This document shows, piece after piece, positions 1 to 12,051 of a stretch of DNA of 64,000 nt; position 1 is the stretch's first letter, and each line of letters opens with the position of its first letter. Source of the stretch: Mycocentrospora acerina (taxonomy: Eukaryota; Ascomycota; Dothideomycetes; Pleosporales); NCBI GenBank assembly GCA_022701365.1, contig JAKUHH010000284.1, positions 682,001 to 746,000 on the forward strand, read 5' to 3'. The notes beneath the pieces were generated by a model, which was given only the letters and a program-made list of their open reading frames with translations, was not told where the DNA came from and ran no database searches. The translations under genes and the position numbers were made by a program.

Positions 1-51
1 AATTGAAACAAAAGATTTCCATGCTTGGACTTGGTTGCATCTGTACTCCAT

Positions 52-2149
52 CTAGTATGAGCCAATCTGGCCTCTAGTGTAGAGCGTCTGCCTCTTCTTC
101 AGCCTCCTCTTCTCACCCAACGACATGCGGGGCCCGCTGCCACCGCCATCACCACCACCACCACCACCACCTGCATTACTGCTCTTGCTCTTCTTTGCCA
201 CAGCCCTGCGTCTTGCCTTTCGCAGGTTCCACTTGTGCCTGTACTTTTTGCCCCTGCGCATCAGCCTCTCGCTCATGAGCACGAGCATAGTGGCGACCAT
301 GACGGGGACGGCAATGATCCAGAAAAAGGCGTCCGAGTGGTGCTGCACGCCGTTGAAGCGTTCAAAGTTCTGACCAAAGTAACCGACCAAAAAGGTCAGG
401 GGTAGGAAGAAAATGGTGACTGCGGTGAGAATCTTCATGCTTTCGTTTTGGTAGGCGCCCATCATGTTAAAGATGAGGTCGATGAGGTTGTCTGCTGCGC
501 GGCGCATTTGGTCGAGCGATGCGGTAATCATGATGCAGTGGTCTTCAACGTCGCCGAGGTACGTGTGTGCAAGCGGGGAGATTGTGAGGTTGGACATTGT
601 TTTGCGGGTTTGCAGGTTCGAGGTGGAGCGGGAAATCCAGGTCTGGGCCATGGGGTCTGATTTGTGGTCGCGCAGGGAGTTGATGAGGCTGATGATGGGT
701 TGGATGGTGTTTCGGAGAATGGAGAGCTCGGACGTGAGAAGATAGAGGGACTGCGAGTGGTGGATTTCGGGGTCCTCGAGGACGTCGAGTTCGAGCTCGC
801 CCATGGCGTCTTCGTAGGCGGCAACGACGGGCATGGCGAGGTCGACAATGGCGTCGATGATGGCTTGCACAATCATGCTGCTGTCGGCGCTGCGGCGGAG
901 GATCGTGTCTTCGGTGTTGAGGCGCTTGAGAATCATGTCTTCGATTTCGTCGGCAGAGTGCTCGAAAAAGGACACGACGCTGTTGTCGGCGAGGAGGAAG
1001 ATGCTGACCTGCTCCACGCTGACGTTGAGATGCTTGTGCTTGAGGGCCGAGTGTTCTTCGAGGTAGAGAATGCGGTCGAGATTGGGGCCTCCACGGTAGC
1101 GTTGCAGTGTGCGGACGCGGGGGGTTTGGTCTGCAAATGCAAGCTTGGAGGGGGCCATGACGTCAAGGTTGTAGTCTTGCTTTTCCAGGCCGTCCAGAGT
1201 CTTGCCAAAATCGTCTCTGGCGGTAGCCGTGGGAGTTGAGCGGAAGGTGTTTTTGACGGTGGTCAAGAAGGATGGCTTGTGCTTCTTGTTGCGATTCTGC
1301 GACTTTGAGCGCGAGTGAGAGCGGTGTGGATAGTCGTCGTCGTCGTCATCGTCGTCGTCCGAGTCGGAATCGCTGCTGTCTGAATCGTCGTCTGGGACCC
1401 TGACCAGCTTGCAGAGCGTCAGCAGCATGAAGGCCTGGTCCGAGTACCAATCGACCTTTGTGCGGCTCTGGGTGCTCATCAAGTCCTCAATGGCCAGGCG
1501 GTGCAGGTTCTTGTGGTTGCCCAGCATGCGGATGACGTCCCAGCTCAGGCCATTGACGTTGTACCAGCGACAGGCGACCCAGTCCTCCTTGGGGATGCTG
1601 AGGAAGGCCTCGAGGGTGTCGTTGTCCAGCTCATGGTACTCGACGCGCTCGTCTGAGAAGTCGACGACTGTGATTTGGCAGCGGGCGTGGAGGTGGTGGT
1701 AGTTTGCGGCGTCGGAGTCGTTTTTGGTGTCAACACCTGTGACGTCATTAGCACATGGAGGCTGTAGTGGTGGTGGTGATTGTGGTGATTGTGGTGGCGG
1801 GGGGCGTTGGTGCAGACTCACCAGGCTCGGTGCCAGGCTCCTGCCATGTTGGGCGGGTTGGCGACTGGTAGTGTCGCACCGTGTTGGAGCGCGTTATGCG
1901 GCGGCGCAGCGTCGACGAGATGGAGGCGCGGTCGGGCGAGAGCAGGACGTCGGGGTTGGGCTGGGCGGCGGTGGCGGTGGTCGAGGTGGCAGAGCGGCCG
2001 CGGGTGCGATGGCCGTCAAAGTGGGTGTCGATGGTGAGGTGGGGAGAAGTGGGCGAGGCGGGCGAGGTGGGCGAGGTGGGCAGGGCGGGCGAGGCGACGG
2101 GCGAGACGGACGCGCCTGGGGCAAAGTCGATAATCTTGGACTCGGCCAT
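52..2149 (-). CDS. CorA-family divalent metal ion transporter with GQN pore motif
   Basis: Two exons, 2149-1822 and 1736-52, give 670 residues; the donor is GTGAGT and the acceptor CACAG, with a GCTAATGAC branch site, and the split codon gives Gly110. The ATG at 2149 opens a Pro/Ser/Thr-rich N-tail. A soluble N-terminal domain follows, interrupted by an acidic Asp/Ser run (about residues 226-246) and a basic Arg/Ser/His/Lys patch. Two membrane segments lie at about 542-563 and 579-597, then a basic, Gly-rich C-tail. This layout is that of CorA/Mrs2/Alr magnesium channels, which form pentamers and pass Mg2+ or related ions. The canonical Gly-Met-Asn after the first membrane helix reads Gly-Gln-Asn (564-566, within GYFGQNF). 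Family assignment is firm; the ion and the membrane (plasma membrane, vacuole or mitochondrion) cannot be told from sequence. Confidence 0.9.
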
Positions 2150-2256
2150 TGCGGCGCGACGGGGCTGGAGTGTGCTGTGTAGTTGGGGGCGTATGTACCA
2201 TGTGCCATGTGCTATGTAGGTGCAAGTGCGTGTATGGGGGGGAGTGTATCATGTCT

Positions 2257-2336
2257 TTGCAGGTCCATGTAATTGCAGGTCCATGTGGTTGCAGGTCTAT
2301 GTAGTTGCAGGCCCATGTAGTTGCAAGCGATTGCAG
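2257..2336. repeat. 16-bp tandem repeat, five copies
   Basis: Five consecutive 16-bp units begin at 2257, 2273, 2289, 2305 and 2321. The first four match TTGCAGGTCCATGTAR with one to three changes each; the fifth is more degenerate. It lies about 110 bp upstream of the CorA-type start codon. Confidence 0.85.
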
Positions 2337-2738
2337 CTTGCTAGCAACGGCGTCTGTGTCTGCGGCTAGCCTCGACAAATCCTGCATATCTTGAAACAGA
2401 CGTGCGTGTGTCCCCGGCCGCGCACATGTGCAGTTAGTTGTCTTGTGCGGTGCCATGTTCTCTTCTGCCCGCCAGCTCGACCCAGCCTGCCATGTCGAGG
2501 CGGCTACAGAGGCATGGCTGCACGGCGCCGTGTGGTGCAGACCGACTTGCACGGGCAGCTGGGGTGGAGACGGCGCAAATGACAAAGCCATGCCGTTTCA
2601 GTCGGCCGTCTCCTGTGCGGGCACAGACATGAGGCGAGATGAGACGAGATGGCAGCGTCAGCACAGCACAGCACGCACTGGCCGGGCAGGAGCAGAAGGG
2701 ATGGTAGTCGTAGTAATCGTGGCAGTAGTACTAGCAGT

Positions 2739-2816
2739 GTGCAGTAGTAGTAATAGCAGCAGCAGTAGTAGCAGCAGTAGTAGTAGCAGCAGCTATAGCA
2801 ATCGCAGCAGCAGCCG
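2739..2816. repeat. AGC/AGT trinucleotide tract
   Basis: Interrupted triplet repeat of AGC and AGT units in the leader or promoter of the samB-like gene, followed at about 2977-3030 by an interrupted CA dinucleotide tract. Confidence 0.8.
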
Positions 2817-3335
2817 TGGCCGCAGCCAAGCCGGCCAGCCCGCCAGCCAGCCAGAAGCAGCACACTCGTCCGCTCTGCGCCCAGCACGGCCGCCCAGCGC
2901 CCATCCGTCGCCCATCCACGCCTCGGCGAGCCTCTTCCCCCCCATTGCCCATTCTCGCCCGTCGCCGCCCAGCCAACATACATATACACACACACACACA
3001 CATGCACATACACACACGCACACATACATAGACTGTGCCCGCGAGACCGCCCCTTGGACCCGTGCGACGCTGCTGCCCGCCCGCCTGCCTGCCCTGCCGC
3101 GCCCGGCTGGGATCCCCCTAACGCTCGACGAGCACAAGCACAAGCACGCTCGCCTCTGTGCGGCCGCCATCACAACACGCCTCGCCCCTTCTCGCCCGCC
3201 CACCCATCCGCCTGCCTGCTGCCCTGGCCGTCTGCCGTCTGCCACCCGCCGCCTGCACGCATCGCCATCGCCCGTCCGCTGCATGCGACACCCGCCCAAC
3301 GCCCCCCTCCCTGAGCAGAGCCGCCGCGAGACACG

Positions 3336-5213
3336 ATGCGCGAGGTCAACTTCAGCATCCCCAACGCCAACAAGGCCAGCGTCGGCATCACCACGGCCCT
3401 CTACGACCGCCGCGCCCTCGACTGCACCTCGACCCTGCCGCTCATCAACTCGCTCAACCACCTCGCCTACCTGACCACCTCGTCGGCCCGCATACGCGAC
3501 ATCCTGACCGTCGATGGCGGCATCGAGCGCCTGATCTGCATCCTCAAGCAGGGCCGCAGCAAGGACATGATGGACATGTGGAAGTGGAACCTGGCCTTCC
3601 AGTGCATCTTCAACATTGGCGTCCGCGGCTCCGAGAACGTGCGCACCCGCGTCGTCGAGGCCGACATGGTCCCCGTCATCGCCACCATCCTCGACAGCTA
3701 CATCAAGGTCGTCGACAAGTGCCGCGCCCGCGCCGAAGCCGAGATGCACCGCTCTGCCCGCCTGCACCCCTCGACCCGGCACCACCCCTCGCGCTCGGGC
3801 GACGTGCTCGCGCCCGCCCCAGCACACAGGACCGACCGCTCACGCCGCGCCGCGCCCCCGCCCATTGACATCCCCCACACCTCCGCCCAGCTGATGCCCA
3901 TGGACACGCACATGCGCGACGCCTCGCCCGCCCCGGCCTTTGTCCTGAGCTCCCCGCCCGAGCGCACCGTCTTTGCTCGCACCCGGCCCCCGCACCACCA
4001 CCACCGCAGCCACGAGGGACGCGCCCAGCTGTTCGGCCCCGTCGCCAACGCCCCCCGCACCCTCGCCCAGCCGCTCACCGCCGCCCTGCCGTCCATGGAC
4101 GCTGCCAACGACGCCTTTGCCCTGCGCCCCGTGCGAGATGCCGACCGCCTGCCCTCGATGCTCCCCGCCCTGCAAGGCGAGATTACCTCGCAGCCCGAGT
4201 CGCCAACCACGCCCAGCGCGCTGCCCGCACACCAGGCACACCAGGTCAGCCCCCGCGCCGCCCTGGCCCGCACACGCCGCCGGCCCTCGATCCGCCACCA
4301 ACTGTCCGCCTCTGGCGAGTCGGACCTCGACGCACACCACGACGACATGATCCCCGTCGGCGCCCCCGCCGTCGCTGGAGCAGCCGTCAACGAGCCCATT
4401 GTCGGCATCCAGAACAGCGAAATCAACCTGTCCGACATTGTCGACAACACCGAGATGCTCGATGCTGGCACCACCCCGGTCCCCCTCGCACCCTCCGAGG
4501 GAACCGACGAAAACAACGAGACGTTCAACATTACACACCGCCCCGCTCTTGATGGGAGCTTGATCAACCCCACAAACACCCCGCCCACCACCGCCATCAC
4601 CGGGTTTTCCCCCATGCAGCCCGCCATCAATGTTGCAAACGCCAACCCCCCGCCCTCATGGTACCCTCGCTACGCCCAAGACCGGCAAGCAACAGCCGGC
4701 GTCCTCGCTGCCATGCCGCGTGACGAAGACGTGCTCATGTCGCTCCAGCTGCTAGCCTACGTGTCCAAATACTGCAACTTACGTTCGTACTTTCAGCAGT
4801 CCCACTTGGTTCCCAAGCTGCAGATTGGCGCCGACCTGCAGGCTCTCGACGGAGAAGCACAGAGTCCCGATGCAGCCGCAGCAGCAGCAGCAGCAGGGGA
4901 GGAAGAGGAGGAACTCGAAGAGTACGAACTCCCAGACGACTTCAACATCTTCCCTCTTGTCGAGCAGTTCACCGTTCGACACCACACTGGAGACATGCAG
5001 TACTGGGCAAGCGTCGTCATGCGCAATCTGTGCCGAAAAGACGACTCTCGGGGAGGCATCCGGCAGTGCGCATACTATCAGTGCGGCCGCTGGGAAGAAT
5101 ACACACGCCAGTTTGCAAAGTGCCGTCGTTGTCGACGCACAAAATACTGCAGCAAAGAGTGCCAAAAAAGCGCCTGGGTTTTCCACCGTCATTGGTGCAT
5201 TGCTGCAAGCTGA
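3336..5213 (+). CDS. samB: SamB/Mub1-type MYND zinc-finger protein
   Basis: Intronless ORF of 625 residues from the ATG at 3336. Residues 1 to about 130 form the conserved helical, armadillo-like N-terminal region of this family (motif LTTSSARIRDILTVDGGIE). A long low-complexity Pro/Ala/His-rich middle follows. The second conserved block is around residues 450-570, interrupted by an Ala run and a Glu run. The C-terminus is a MYND zinc finger from about residue 578, with ligands visible as C578, C583, C596, C599, C605, C609, H617 and C621. Relatives are Aspergillus nidulans SamB, which affects septum positioning and morphogenesis, and yeast Mub1, which works with the Ubr2 ubiquitin ligase on Rpn4. 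Orthology rests on the N-terminal block and the MYND position. A role in ubiquitin-dependent regulation is inferred from family. Confidence 0.9.
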   Translation: MREVNFSIPNANKASVGITTALYDRRALDCTSTLPLINSLNHLAYLTTSSARIRDILTVDGGIERLICILKQGRSKDMMDMWKWNLAFQCIFNIGVRGSENVRTRVVEADMVPVIATILDSYIKVVDKCRARAEAEMHRSARLHPSTRHHPSRSGDVLAPAPAHRTDRSRRAAPPPIDIPHTSAQLMPMDTHMRDASPAPAFVLSSPPERTVFARTRPPHHHHRSHEGRAQLFGPVANAPRTLAQPLTAALPSMDAANDAFALRPVRDADRLPSMLPALQGEITSQPESPTTPSALPAHQAHQVSPRAALARTRRRPSIRHQLSASGESDLDAHHDDMIPVGAPAVAGAAVNEPIVGIQNSEINLSDIVDNTEMLDAGTTPVPLAPSEGTDENNETFNITHRPALDGSLINPTNTPPTTAITGFSPMQPAINVANANPPPSWYPRYAQDRQATAGVLAAMPRDEDVLMSLQLLAYVSKYCNLRSYFQQSHLVPKLQIGADLQALDGEAQSPDAAAAAAAAGEEEEELEEYELPDDFNIFPLVEQFTVRHHTGDMQYWASVVMRNLCRKDDSRGGIRQCAYYQCGRWEEYTRQFAKCRRCRRTKYCSKECQKSAWVFHRHWCIAAS

Positions 5214-6165
5214 AATTGCCCCCCCCCCCCCCCAAACCACAACATTTTCCCAATTTTTTTGGTTTCGTTTACCTGCATTGTTCCCCAGTGCATTGGACCT
5301 ATAATCTATGGCCGCATATTGCATGGCGCTTGGCTTTTTCTTTGAGTAATCTTTTTTTTATTCCACCCATGCTTTCATAATTAATGAGCGACACGACTAC
5401 GCCGGATACCACAGGTTCATACTCAGACTGCTTTTCTGTAAGGGAGGAATTTATCGAGGTGACGAGAGCGGATGGGAGAGGATGGGAGAGGATGGACGAC
5501 TTGAGCTACATTTCTAGGTCCTTTGGAGCGAGCATTATTAGGCAGTTGGCGCAATTGGTTGGACGCCAATCGGTGCAATTGAATTGAATAGCATTTGACC
5601 CCCACACATCCGTACTTTTTGTTCCGACATGCAGTTGTCTGCCACGTGACGTTTGAATGCCATACCACGCCATGCAGGCATGCAAGTCATGTCGTGCATG
5701 TGGTAGAGAAATTGGCTTGAACAACTTGGGGTAGATAGTGGGTCATTGTCCTTCTGTCAGGCCCCATTTGGGAGGGGAGAGGCTGGGGTAACGCCGCCCG
5801 CGATGCACTCATGCTTACCTAAAGCGAGGCCAAGGTGTCCGGAGACAAAACCGCAATTCATCAATCGTCTTTCTGGGGCCTAGTCCGGGGGAAACCCTCT
5901 TTTTTCCCCTCTCTCTATCTATCCATCTCTCTTTTACTAATCGACAACCTGACATGTCTGGCCCGCGCGCCATGCCGCGCAATTGCCCACCCATCTAAAG
6001 TGCTTTTGACTGCATGACAAGCCGCTAGACTGGTCTTGAATTAACCCGGAGAACGCGGAACCAAGGAGGCTGAGCGCAAAGGTGGTGTAAGACTGCATAT
6101 CATACTCCCCATCTCTCTCCACAAAGCAATCTCGCTATTTCTCGCTCGTGGAATGTCTGCAGAAG
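5214..6165. other. intergenic region, samB 3' side and flippase promoter
   Basis: Begins with a run of 15 C at 5219-5233 in the presumed samB 3' UTR, followed by T-rich sequence. A CACGTG hexamer lies at 5643-5648. Around 5890-5940 the plus strand is pyrimidine-rich, as is common near fungal transcription starts. No gene seen. Confidence 0.55.
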
Positions 6166-9100
6166 ATGGCAGGTGCTGGTATTCGCAGACGGAACTCGGC
6201 GCCCCGTGATGATGATGATAATCATGGCGACGAGCCGTCGTCAGCAATGCAGACACCAAACGACGCGCCGCAACGGGTTCGCTTCTCCACCGACGTACAA
6301 CGATACGTGGACAAGGAACATGATACCCCGGATTTAAGCATCGAAACGCGTGACCTGTCTCCTGCAGGCGATGACCATGTTCAAAGTCAAGAGACGGGCA
6401 CTTTGGCTTCACACTCCCATCCACCACCACCACCACCACCCGCACCCTCCAGCACTTCGAACCGCTCCCCACTTTCGCCAACGTCTCGCAACCGTGGATA
6501 CTCGCTGCGCAGCAGTTTGTTCCGAAGAAATGTACACGACCATACGCAGCCTTCGGACCAGAGTATTGAGTTGAAGGAGGGGGTTGTAAGCTCACAGGAC
6601 AGCAAGGGTCAGCATGGGAACGAAGCTTCGCCAAAAGTAGGCACTGCGGTTGTGGCTGTCGCTCCCGAGTATCTCGAGTCGCAGTCGAAGCTCGGTAAAG
6701 GTCCTGCTGCGCTTCCAAATTACAGCACTTGGGCGGATAGAAAAGGACTCTCGAAAAAGGCAGACTTGAAAAGGAAGGCTCGCGACTTTGCAGAGCAAGC
6801 ACGCAAGTTTATATTCCGGATCAAGGACGTCCCACCCAGCAAGGATGGACGACATATTCTTCTGGAGCCAGCACGTACAGCACCGCTAATCGACGAGCGG
6901 ACGGCCCAACCGTATGCAAGCAACTGGATAAGATCCACACGCTACTCTGCCTGGAACTTTGTACCACGCCAGCTTGTCGCACAGTTTTCAAAGCTTGCCA
7001 ACTTCTACTTCCTTGTCATATCAATCTTGCAGATGATACCCGGTCTTAGTACGACAGGTACCTACACAACCATCGTCCCATTGATGTTCTTTGTTACTCT
7101 ATCCATTGCCAAGGAGGGATACGACGATCTCCGACGATACCGACTCGACAAGACGGAGAACAACCGAGAGGCTAGGGTGCTGCGTGCAAGTCCGTCTACA
7201 GAACCCAAGCGTAAGACCAAAACCGTCGGGAGCTCGGTCGACTCATCGTCAGACACACTCACTTGGGAAATAATCAAATGGCAGGATGTCAATGTTGGAG
7301 ACGTTGTCAAATTGAAGCGTGATGATGCTGCCCCAGCGGATCTCGCGCTTCTACACTCCAGCGGAGAGAATAGTGTCGCTTTTGTGGAGACCATGGCACT
7401 GGACGGCGAAACTAACTTGAAGAGCAAACAAACCACTGCGTCGATTTCAAAGACCATCCTTCATCAGGAGGATGTTCTCAGAACTGATGCCGAGTTTGTC
7501 GTCGAGGACCCCAATCGAGACTTGTACAGCTTCGAGGGACGTGTCATGGTCGATGGGAAGCAAGCACCTTTGACTCTCAATGAGATTATTTTCCGAGGAA
7601 GTATCCTCCGCAACACTCCCGATGCTATCGGCATGGTCATCTACTCTGGCGAAGAGTGCCGTATCCGTATGAATGCCAATAAAAATCCTCGCATCAAAGC
7701 CCCCGCTCTCCAAGGCTTGGTGAACCGCATCGTCATTCTCATCGTCGTCTTTGTTCTCGCTCTCTCGATTTTCAATGCTGTTGCCTACAAGATCTGGCAG
7801 GACAAAGAAGATAACATGTGGTTTCTTCTCAATGCATCCGTTGCCTTTTTCCCAAGTTTGACCGCCTTCATCATCATGTTCAACACCATGATTCCGCTGT
7901 CGCTGTACGTCAGTTTGGAGATTGTCAAGCTGGCGCAAATGTTCTTTCTACACACTGATGTCGACATGTATGATGAGATTTCCGACACTCCCTGCGAGCC
8001 TAGGACGTCGACAATCAATGAAGAACTGGGCCAGATTAGCTACATCTTCTCTGACAAGACGGGCACGCTTACAGACAACTCGATGAAGTTCCGCAAGATG
8101 AGTATTGGGGGCGTGGCTTGGCTGCACGATGCCGATCTACAAGAATCCAAGAAGAAACAGCTCACCAACAAGACAAGGAAGAAGGGGAAACAGCCTGCCA
8201 AGAGTTCGAAGAGCGTGAAATCAGCAAGGGACGTCTCTTCAACCATCTCTGGAGCTGACGGGCCGGCTGGTGCTGCATCGACATGGCAGTCGTCGGCAAG
8301 ACCTGGCAAGGCTACCCGAGAATTACTCACCAAAGACATGCTCCATTACATTCAGCAAAAGCCACACACGCCCTTTTCCAAAAAGGCCCGCATGTTTCTC
8401 CTCTCGCTAGCTCTCTGCCACACGTGTCTTCCAGAGATCCAGGAGGATGGAGAGACTCACTTTATGGCTTCTTCTCCAGACGAACTTGCCCTTGTGCAAG
8501 CCGCACAAGACATGGGTTTCTTGCTGATCAACCGCGACGTCCACACCATCACGCTCAAGATGGTACCTATACACCCGGACGGCGAACCGCAATTGGAGAC
8601 GTACGAGATCCTGGATGTGATTGAGTTTTCAAGCAAGCGAAAGCGCATGTCGATTATCCTTCGCTTCCCCGATGGTCGCATCTGTGTGTTCTGCAAAGGT
8701 GCCGATTCCATCGTCATGGAGCGCCTCAAGCTTGCTGCTCATGCGAACAAGAAGATGGTGGAGATTGAGCGCAAGGCAAACCAACGGAAGAGTCTGGAGG
8801 CACAGTACGCTATTGCGCGGAGGAGCGAACAGACTGAACGGAGGAGCAGTGTTGCGGGCCGTCCGAGCGGTGTTGGCGGCCGGATGAGCTTGAATTTCGG
8901 CCAAAATGCTCGTGCGAGTCTTAACTTGGGGCGACCATCGATTGCTCGGAGTAGCTTTGGGGGGCGTGGCTCCCATTCTGTCAGAGATGACATGGACGAG
9001 TGGCTGCGCGAGCGTGAGAATGACTTTGGTGCTCAGTCTGGTGAAGATGATACATCTATTTCGACGCCTCGGCAGTCGGGTCTTGACCGGTATTCCATGG

Positions 9101-11119
9101 CGTACTCGGCAAGATCATCCATGCAATTGGAAGAGATGGAAGGCATGGTCGATGAGAATGTTGCAGGCGACGAGTCGGCCGTCATCGAGCGTTGTCTCCA
9201 GCACATCAACGAGTTTGCTACAGAGGGTCTTCGAACGCTTCTCTACGGATACCGTTTCCTGAATGAAGACGAGTACCAGACGTGGAAGAAGGGGTATCTC
9301 GACGCGACGACAAGTCTTGTTGACCGCACGCGCTTGATTGAAGAGGCTGGAGACAGAATCGAGCAGAACCTTGACCTCTGCGCTGCTACGGCTATTGAGG
9401 ATAAGCTGCAACAGGGTGTCCCTGAGGCAATTGACAAACTACGCCGGGCGAAGATCAAGATGTGGATGCTGACAGGCGACAAGCGCGAGACTGCAATCAA
9501 CATTGGCTATTCGTGCCGTCTTATCAAAGACTACTCTACTGTTACGGTCCTCGACCACGAGACAGGCCAGGTTGAACAAAGCATTGGTGCAGCAGTCCTG
9601 GCCATCAACGGCGGTACTGTAGCCCATTCTGTCATTGTCGTCGACGGCCAGACACTTGCCATGATTGACGAGATGGAGGCGCTGCAAATGTTGTTTTATG
9701 AACTAGCCATCCTCGCCGACTCGGTCATCTGCTGCCGTGCATCGCCCAGCCAGAAAGCCGCGCTGGTGAAGAACATCCGCAAGCGCGTCAAGAAGAGCAT
9801 CACGCTCGCTATTGGCGATGGAGCAAACGACATTGCCATGATTCAGGAGGCGCATGTCGGTATTGGAATCACGGGTAAAGAGGGGCTGCAAGCTGCGCGA
9901 ACAAGTGACTACTCGATTGCGCAGTTTAGGTTTCTGACAAAGCTACTACTCGTTCATGGACGGTGGAATTACATCCGCACTTGCAAGTACACGGTCGGCA
10001 CGTTTTGGAAGGAAATGCTCTTCTACCTCACGCAAGCCCTCTACCAACGCTCCGTAGGCTACACCGGCACCTCTCTCTACGAATCCTGGTCCCTCTCCAT
10101 GTTCAACACGCTCTTCACCTCTCTCCCCGTAATCTTCATGGGCGTCTTTGAAAAAGACCTGTCCGCATCGACGCTCCTCGCCGTGCCCGAGCTCTACACA
10201 AAGGGCCAGCGCAACGGCGGGTTCAACGTGAAAATCTACCTGTGGTGGATGTTCATGGCTAGCGGAGAAGCCATGCTCGTGTACTACGTCATGCTGAGTC
10301 TCTACGGCGAGGCAAGATGGCATGCAGATAACAGCATCTACCCGCTAGGAACCATAACCTACACGGCAGTAGTCTGGCTCATCGCCTTGAAAATGCAGTA
10401 CGTCTTTTCCCACCCCCTCTCCTACCACACATGTATGCATATACTAAACTCCCCCCTCCCCCAGATTCATCGAAACACACAACAAATCCCTCACCAACGC
10501 CATCGCCATCATCCTCTCCATCGGCGGCTGGTTCCTCTGGACCATCATCCTCTCCTCGACCTACTCCCGCACCAGCAAAATCTACTACGTCCGCGCCTCG
10601 TTCCTCCACCTCTTCGGCCCCCAATGGGACTGGTGGCTGCCCCTCATCCTCACCCTCCTCGCCCTCCTCGTCTGGGAACTCGCCGTCAAAAGCATCCTCA
10701 CCGCCTACGCCCCCTCGGACGAAGACATCTTCCAGCGCCTCGAAAAAGATCCCAGCGTCAAAGCCCGCTTTGACGAGGCCAGCGCGAGGGAATTGGCGAA
10801 TTCAAGTGAGAAGGCAGGTGGTGGTGGTGGTGGTGGTGCTGTTTCCCTCCCCGAACCGCATGCCCCTCTTCCTAATTCTTCTTCCGCCCCGTCCCCAGAA
10901 GAGCAGCGCCGCATCCAGGCCCTGCGCGAGGGCGAAATCGCAGATTTGCTGCGCCAGAGGTCCGATACAGGTCGTGCTGATGGTTTTGATGCTACTGCTC
11001 TCCTCCCTCCTCCTTCTTATTCTCACACCCAGCAGAGTAGAGATGGTCCTGCTGCGGGAAGTGGTGCAGATGCAGACGGCCTCTTCTCAAAGGGGTTTGG
11101 GCGGGTGAGGCGCAAGTAG
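6166..11119 (+). CDS. P4-type ATPase, phospholipid flippase of the Dnf3/DnfC type
   Basis: Two exons, 6166-10397 and 10465-11119 (donor GTACGT, branch ATACTAAACT, acceptor CCCAG), encode 1628 residues. The reading frame is open upstream to 6148 but only from a GTG; the first in-frame ATG is 6166. Key sites: actuator DGET at 413-416, phosphorylation site DKTGT with D630, hinge GDGAND with D1218, and about ten membrane segments. Residues 1-170 are a disordered tail. The nucleotide-binding domain carries a Ser/Arg-rich insert encoded at about 8750-9170. P4-ATPases move phospholipids from the outer or lumenal to the cytosolic leaflet, usually with a Cdc50-type partner. The sequences around GTYTTI and SDKTGTLTDNSMKFRK, plus the length, fit Dnf3 better than Dnf1 or Drs2; subfamily is moderately certain. 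A short out-of-frame uORF at 6153-6209 overlaps the start. Confidence 0.93.
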
Positions 11120-11157
11120 AGTGGAGTGGAGTAGAGTAGAGTAGCGTAGAGTAGAGT
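11112..11157. repeat. GTAGA/GTGGA pentanucleotide repeat
   Basis: About eight pentanucleotide units of GTAGA or GTGGA, beginning in the last codons of the flippase gene and running into its 3' UTR. Confidence 0.75.
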
Positions 11158-12051
11158 CATTTCCATCAACTTGTTTGGGGTTAGTTGGTTGGTTGCTATT
11201 TTCTCTTGGATTTTGGATGCAGGATTTTGAATGCGGGATTTGGATATGAATCTGAATCTGGACATGGTCATTTTGGAATAGAAATACGGAATACGGAATA
11301 CAGAATGCAGAGTAGCAAGTATTCTTAGTTATCCCTTTTCCATGTTCCATGTTCCATCTTTAAAAAGAAAATTGCACCTTTTTAACCCTCATACACTGCA
11401 CTACACTATTTCTCTTCCTCTTCCCCACTTTTTTTTCTCCCAAGGGGGCGGTGTATAGGCTTGGATTCCGTGTATATATACACACATGTGTGTACATGCG
11501 TAAATGTGTACTCGGCCTTTTTCGCGAGATGATGACTTTCTTCCTTGCTTGCTTCCTTGTCATCTCATCTCGAGATTGAATATATACACATATATATATA
11601 TGCCCTCCAAATGACAATACACAGACAAGATGTGTAGAGGACTTTTTTTTTGGCCAGGCCAGGCCATGGCAGGGAGGAAACAAAGTGACTGACTGAACAA
11701 CCAGCCATACTACCGATAAAAAAAAAGATGCACAACATACACACAATGCAGGGAAATAAAATTCATAGTGTCAATAAAACAGATTCTACTGCAAATTCCG
11801 CACGTGGGGAAAAAAAAAGTTCGGGCATTCCCCCCACTCAAAAACCACCCCTCTCCAACTATCCAAGTGCAAGTCTAAAATCCACTACTTCTCACATCAT
11901 TCAACAACAATCCCGTCCATGCCCAGGGACAAAACGCCAGTGTCATGTCAAAAAACCTACATGTCGTGAAACCCAAATCCAGTCCACGTCAAAACCATGA
12001 TTCAACGTCTTATGCCATGATGCGACATCAATAAAGTAACAGAGTCCGCGA
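11120..12051. other. tail-to-tail intergenic region, flippase and GDA1
   Basis: Convergent 3' regions. Contains the pentanucleotide repeat, alternating TATA/CACA tracts near 11472-11490 and 11580-11602, and several A runs. AT-richer than the flanking genes. No gene seen. Confidence 0.55.

Larger units (their letters stand above)
2150..3335. other. intergenic region between divergent CorA-type and samB genes
   Basis: Head-to-head intergenic region of about 1.2 kb, rich in simple repeats: a 16-bp tandem repeat at 2257-2336, an AGC/AGT triplet tract around 2739-2816, and a CA-rich tract around 2977-3030. From about 3050 to 3335 the plus strand is strongly C-rich, as expected for a leader of the downstream gene. 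Reading frames here are compositional and I see no gene. Confidence 0.6.

Noticed and set aside
2428..3474. 348-codon plus-strand frame upstream of and overlapping samB
   Set aside because: Its translation is a low-complexity read of the AGC tract, CA tract and C-rich leader, and it overlaps the well-supported samB start in another frame.
3698..4645. 315-codon minus-strand frame inside samB
   Set aside because: Antisense shadow of the GC-rich samB coding region; no domain pattern.
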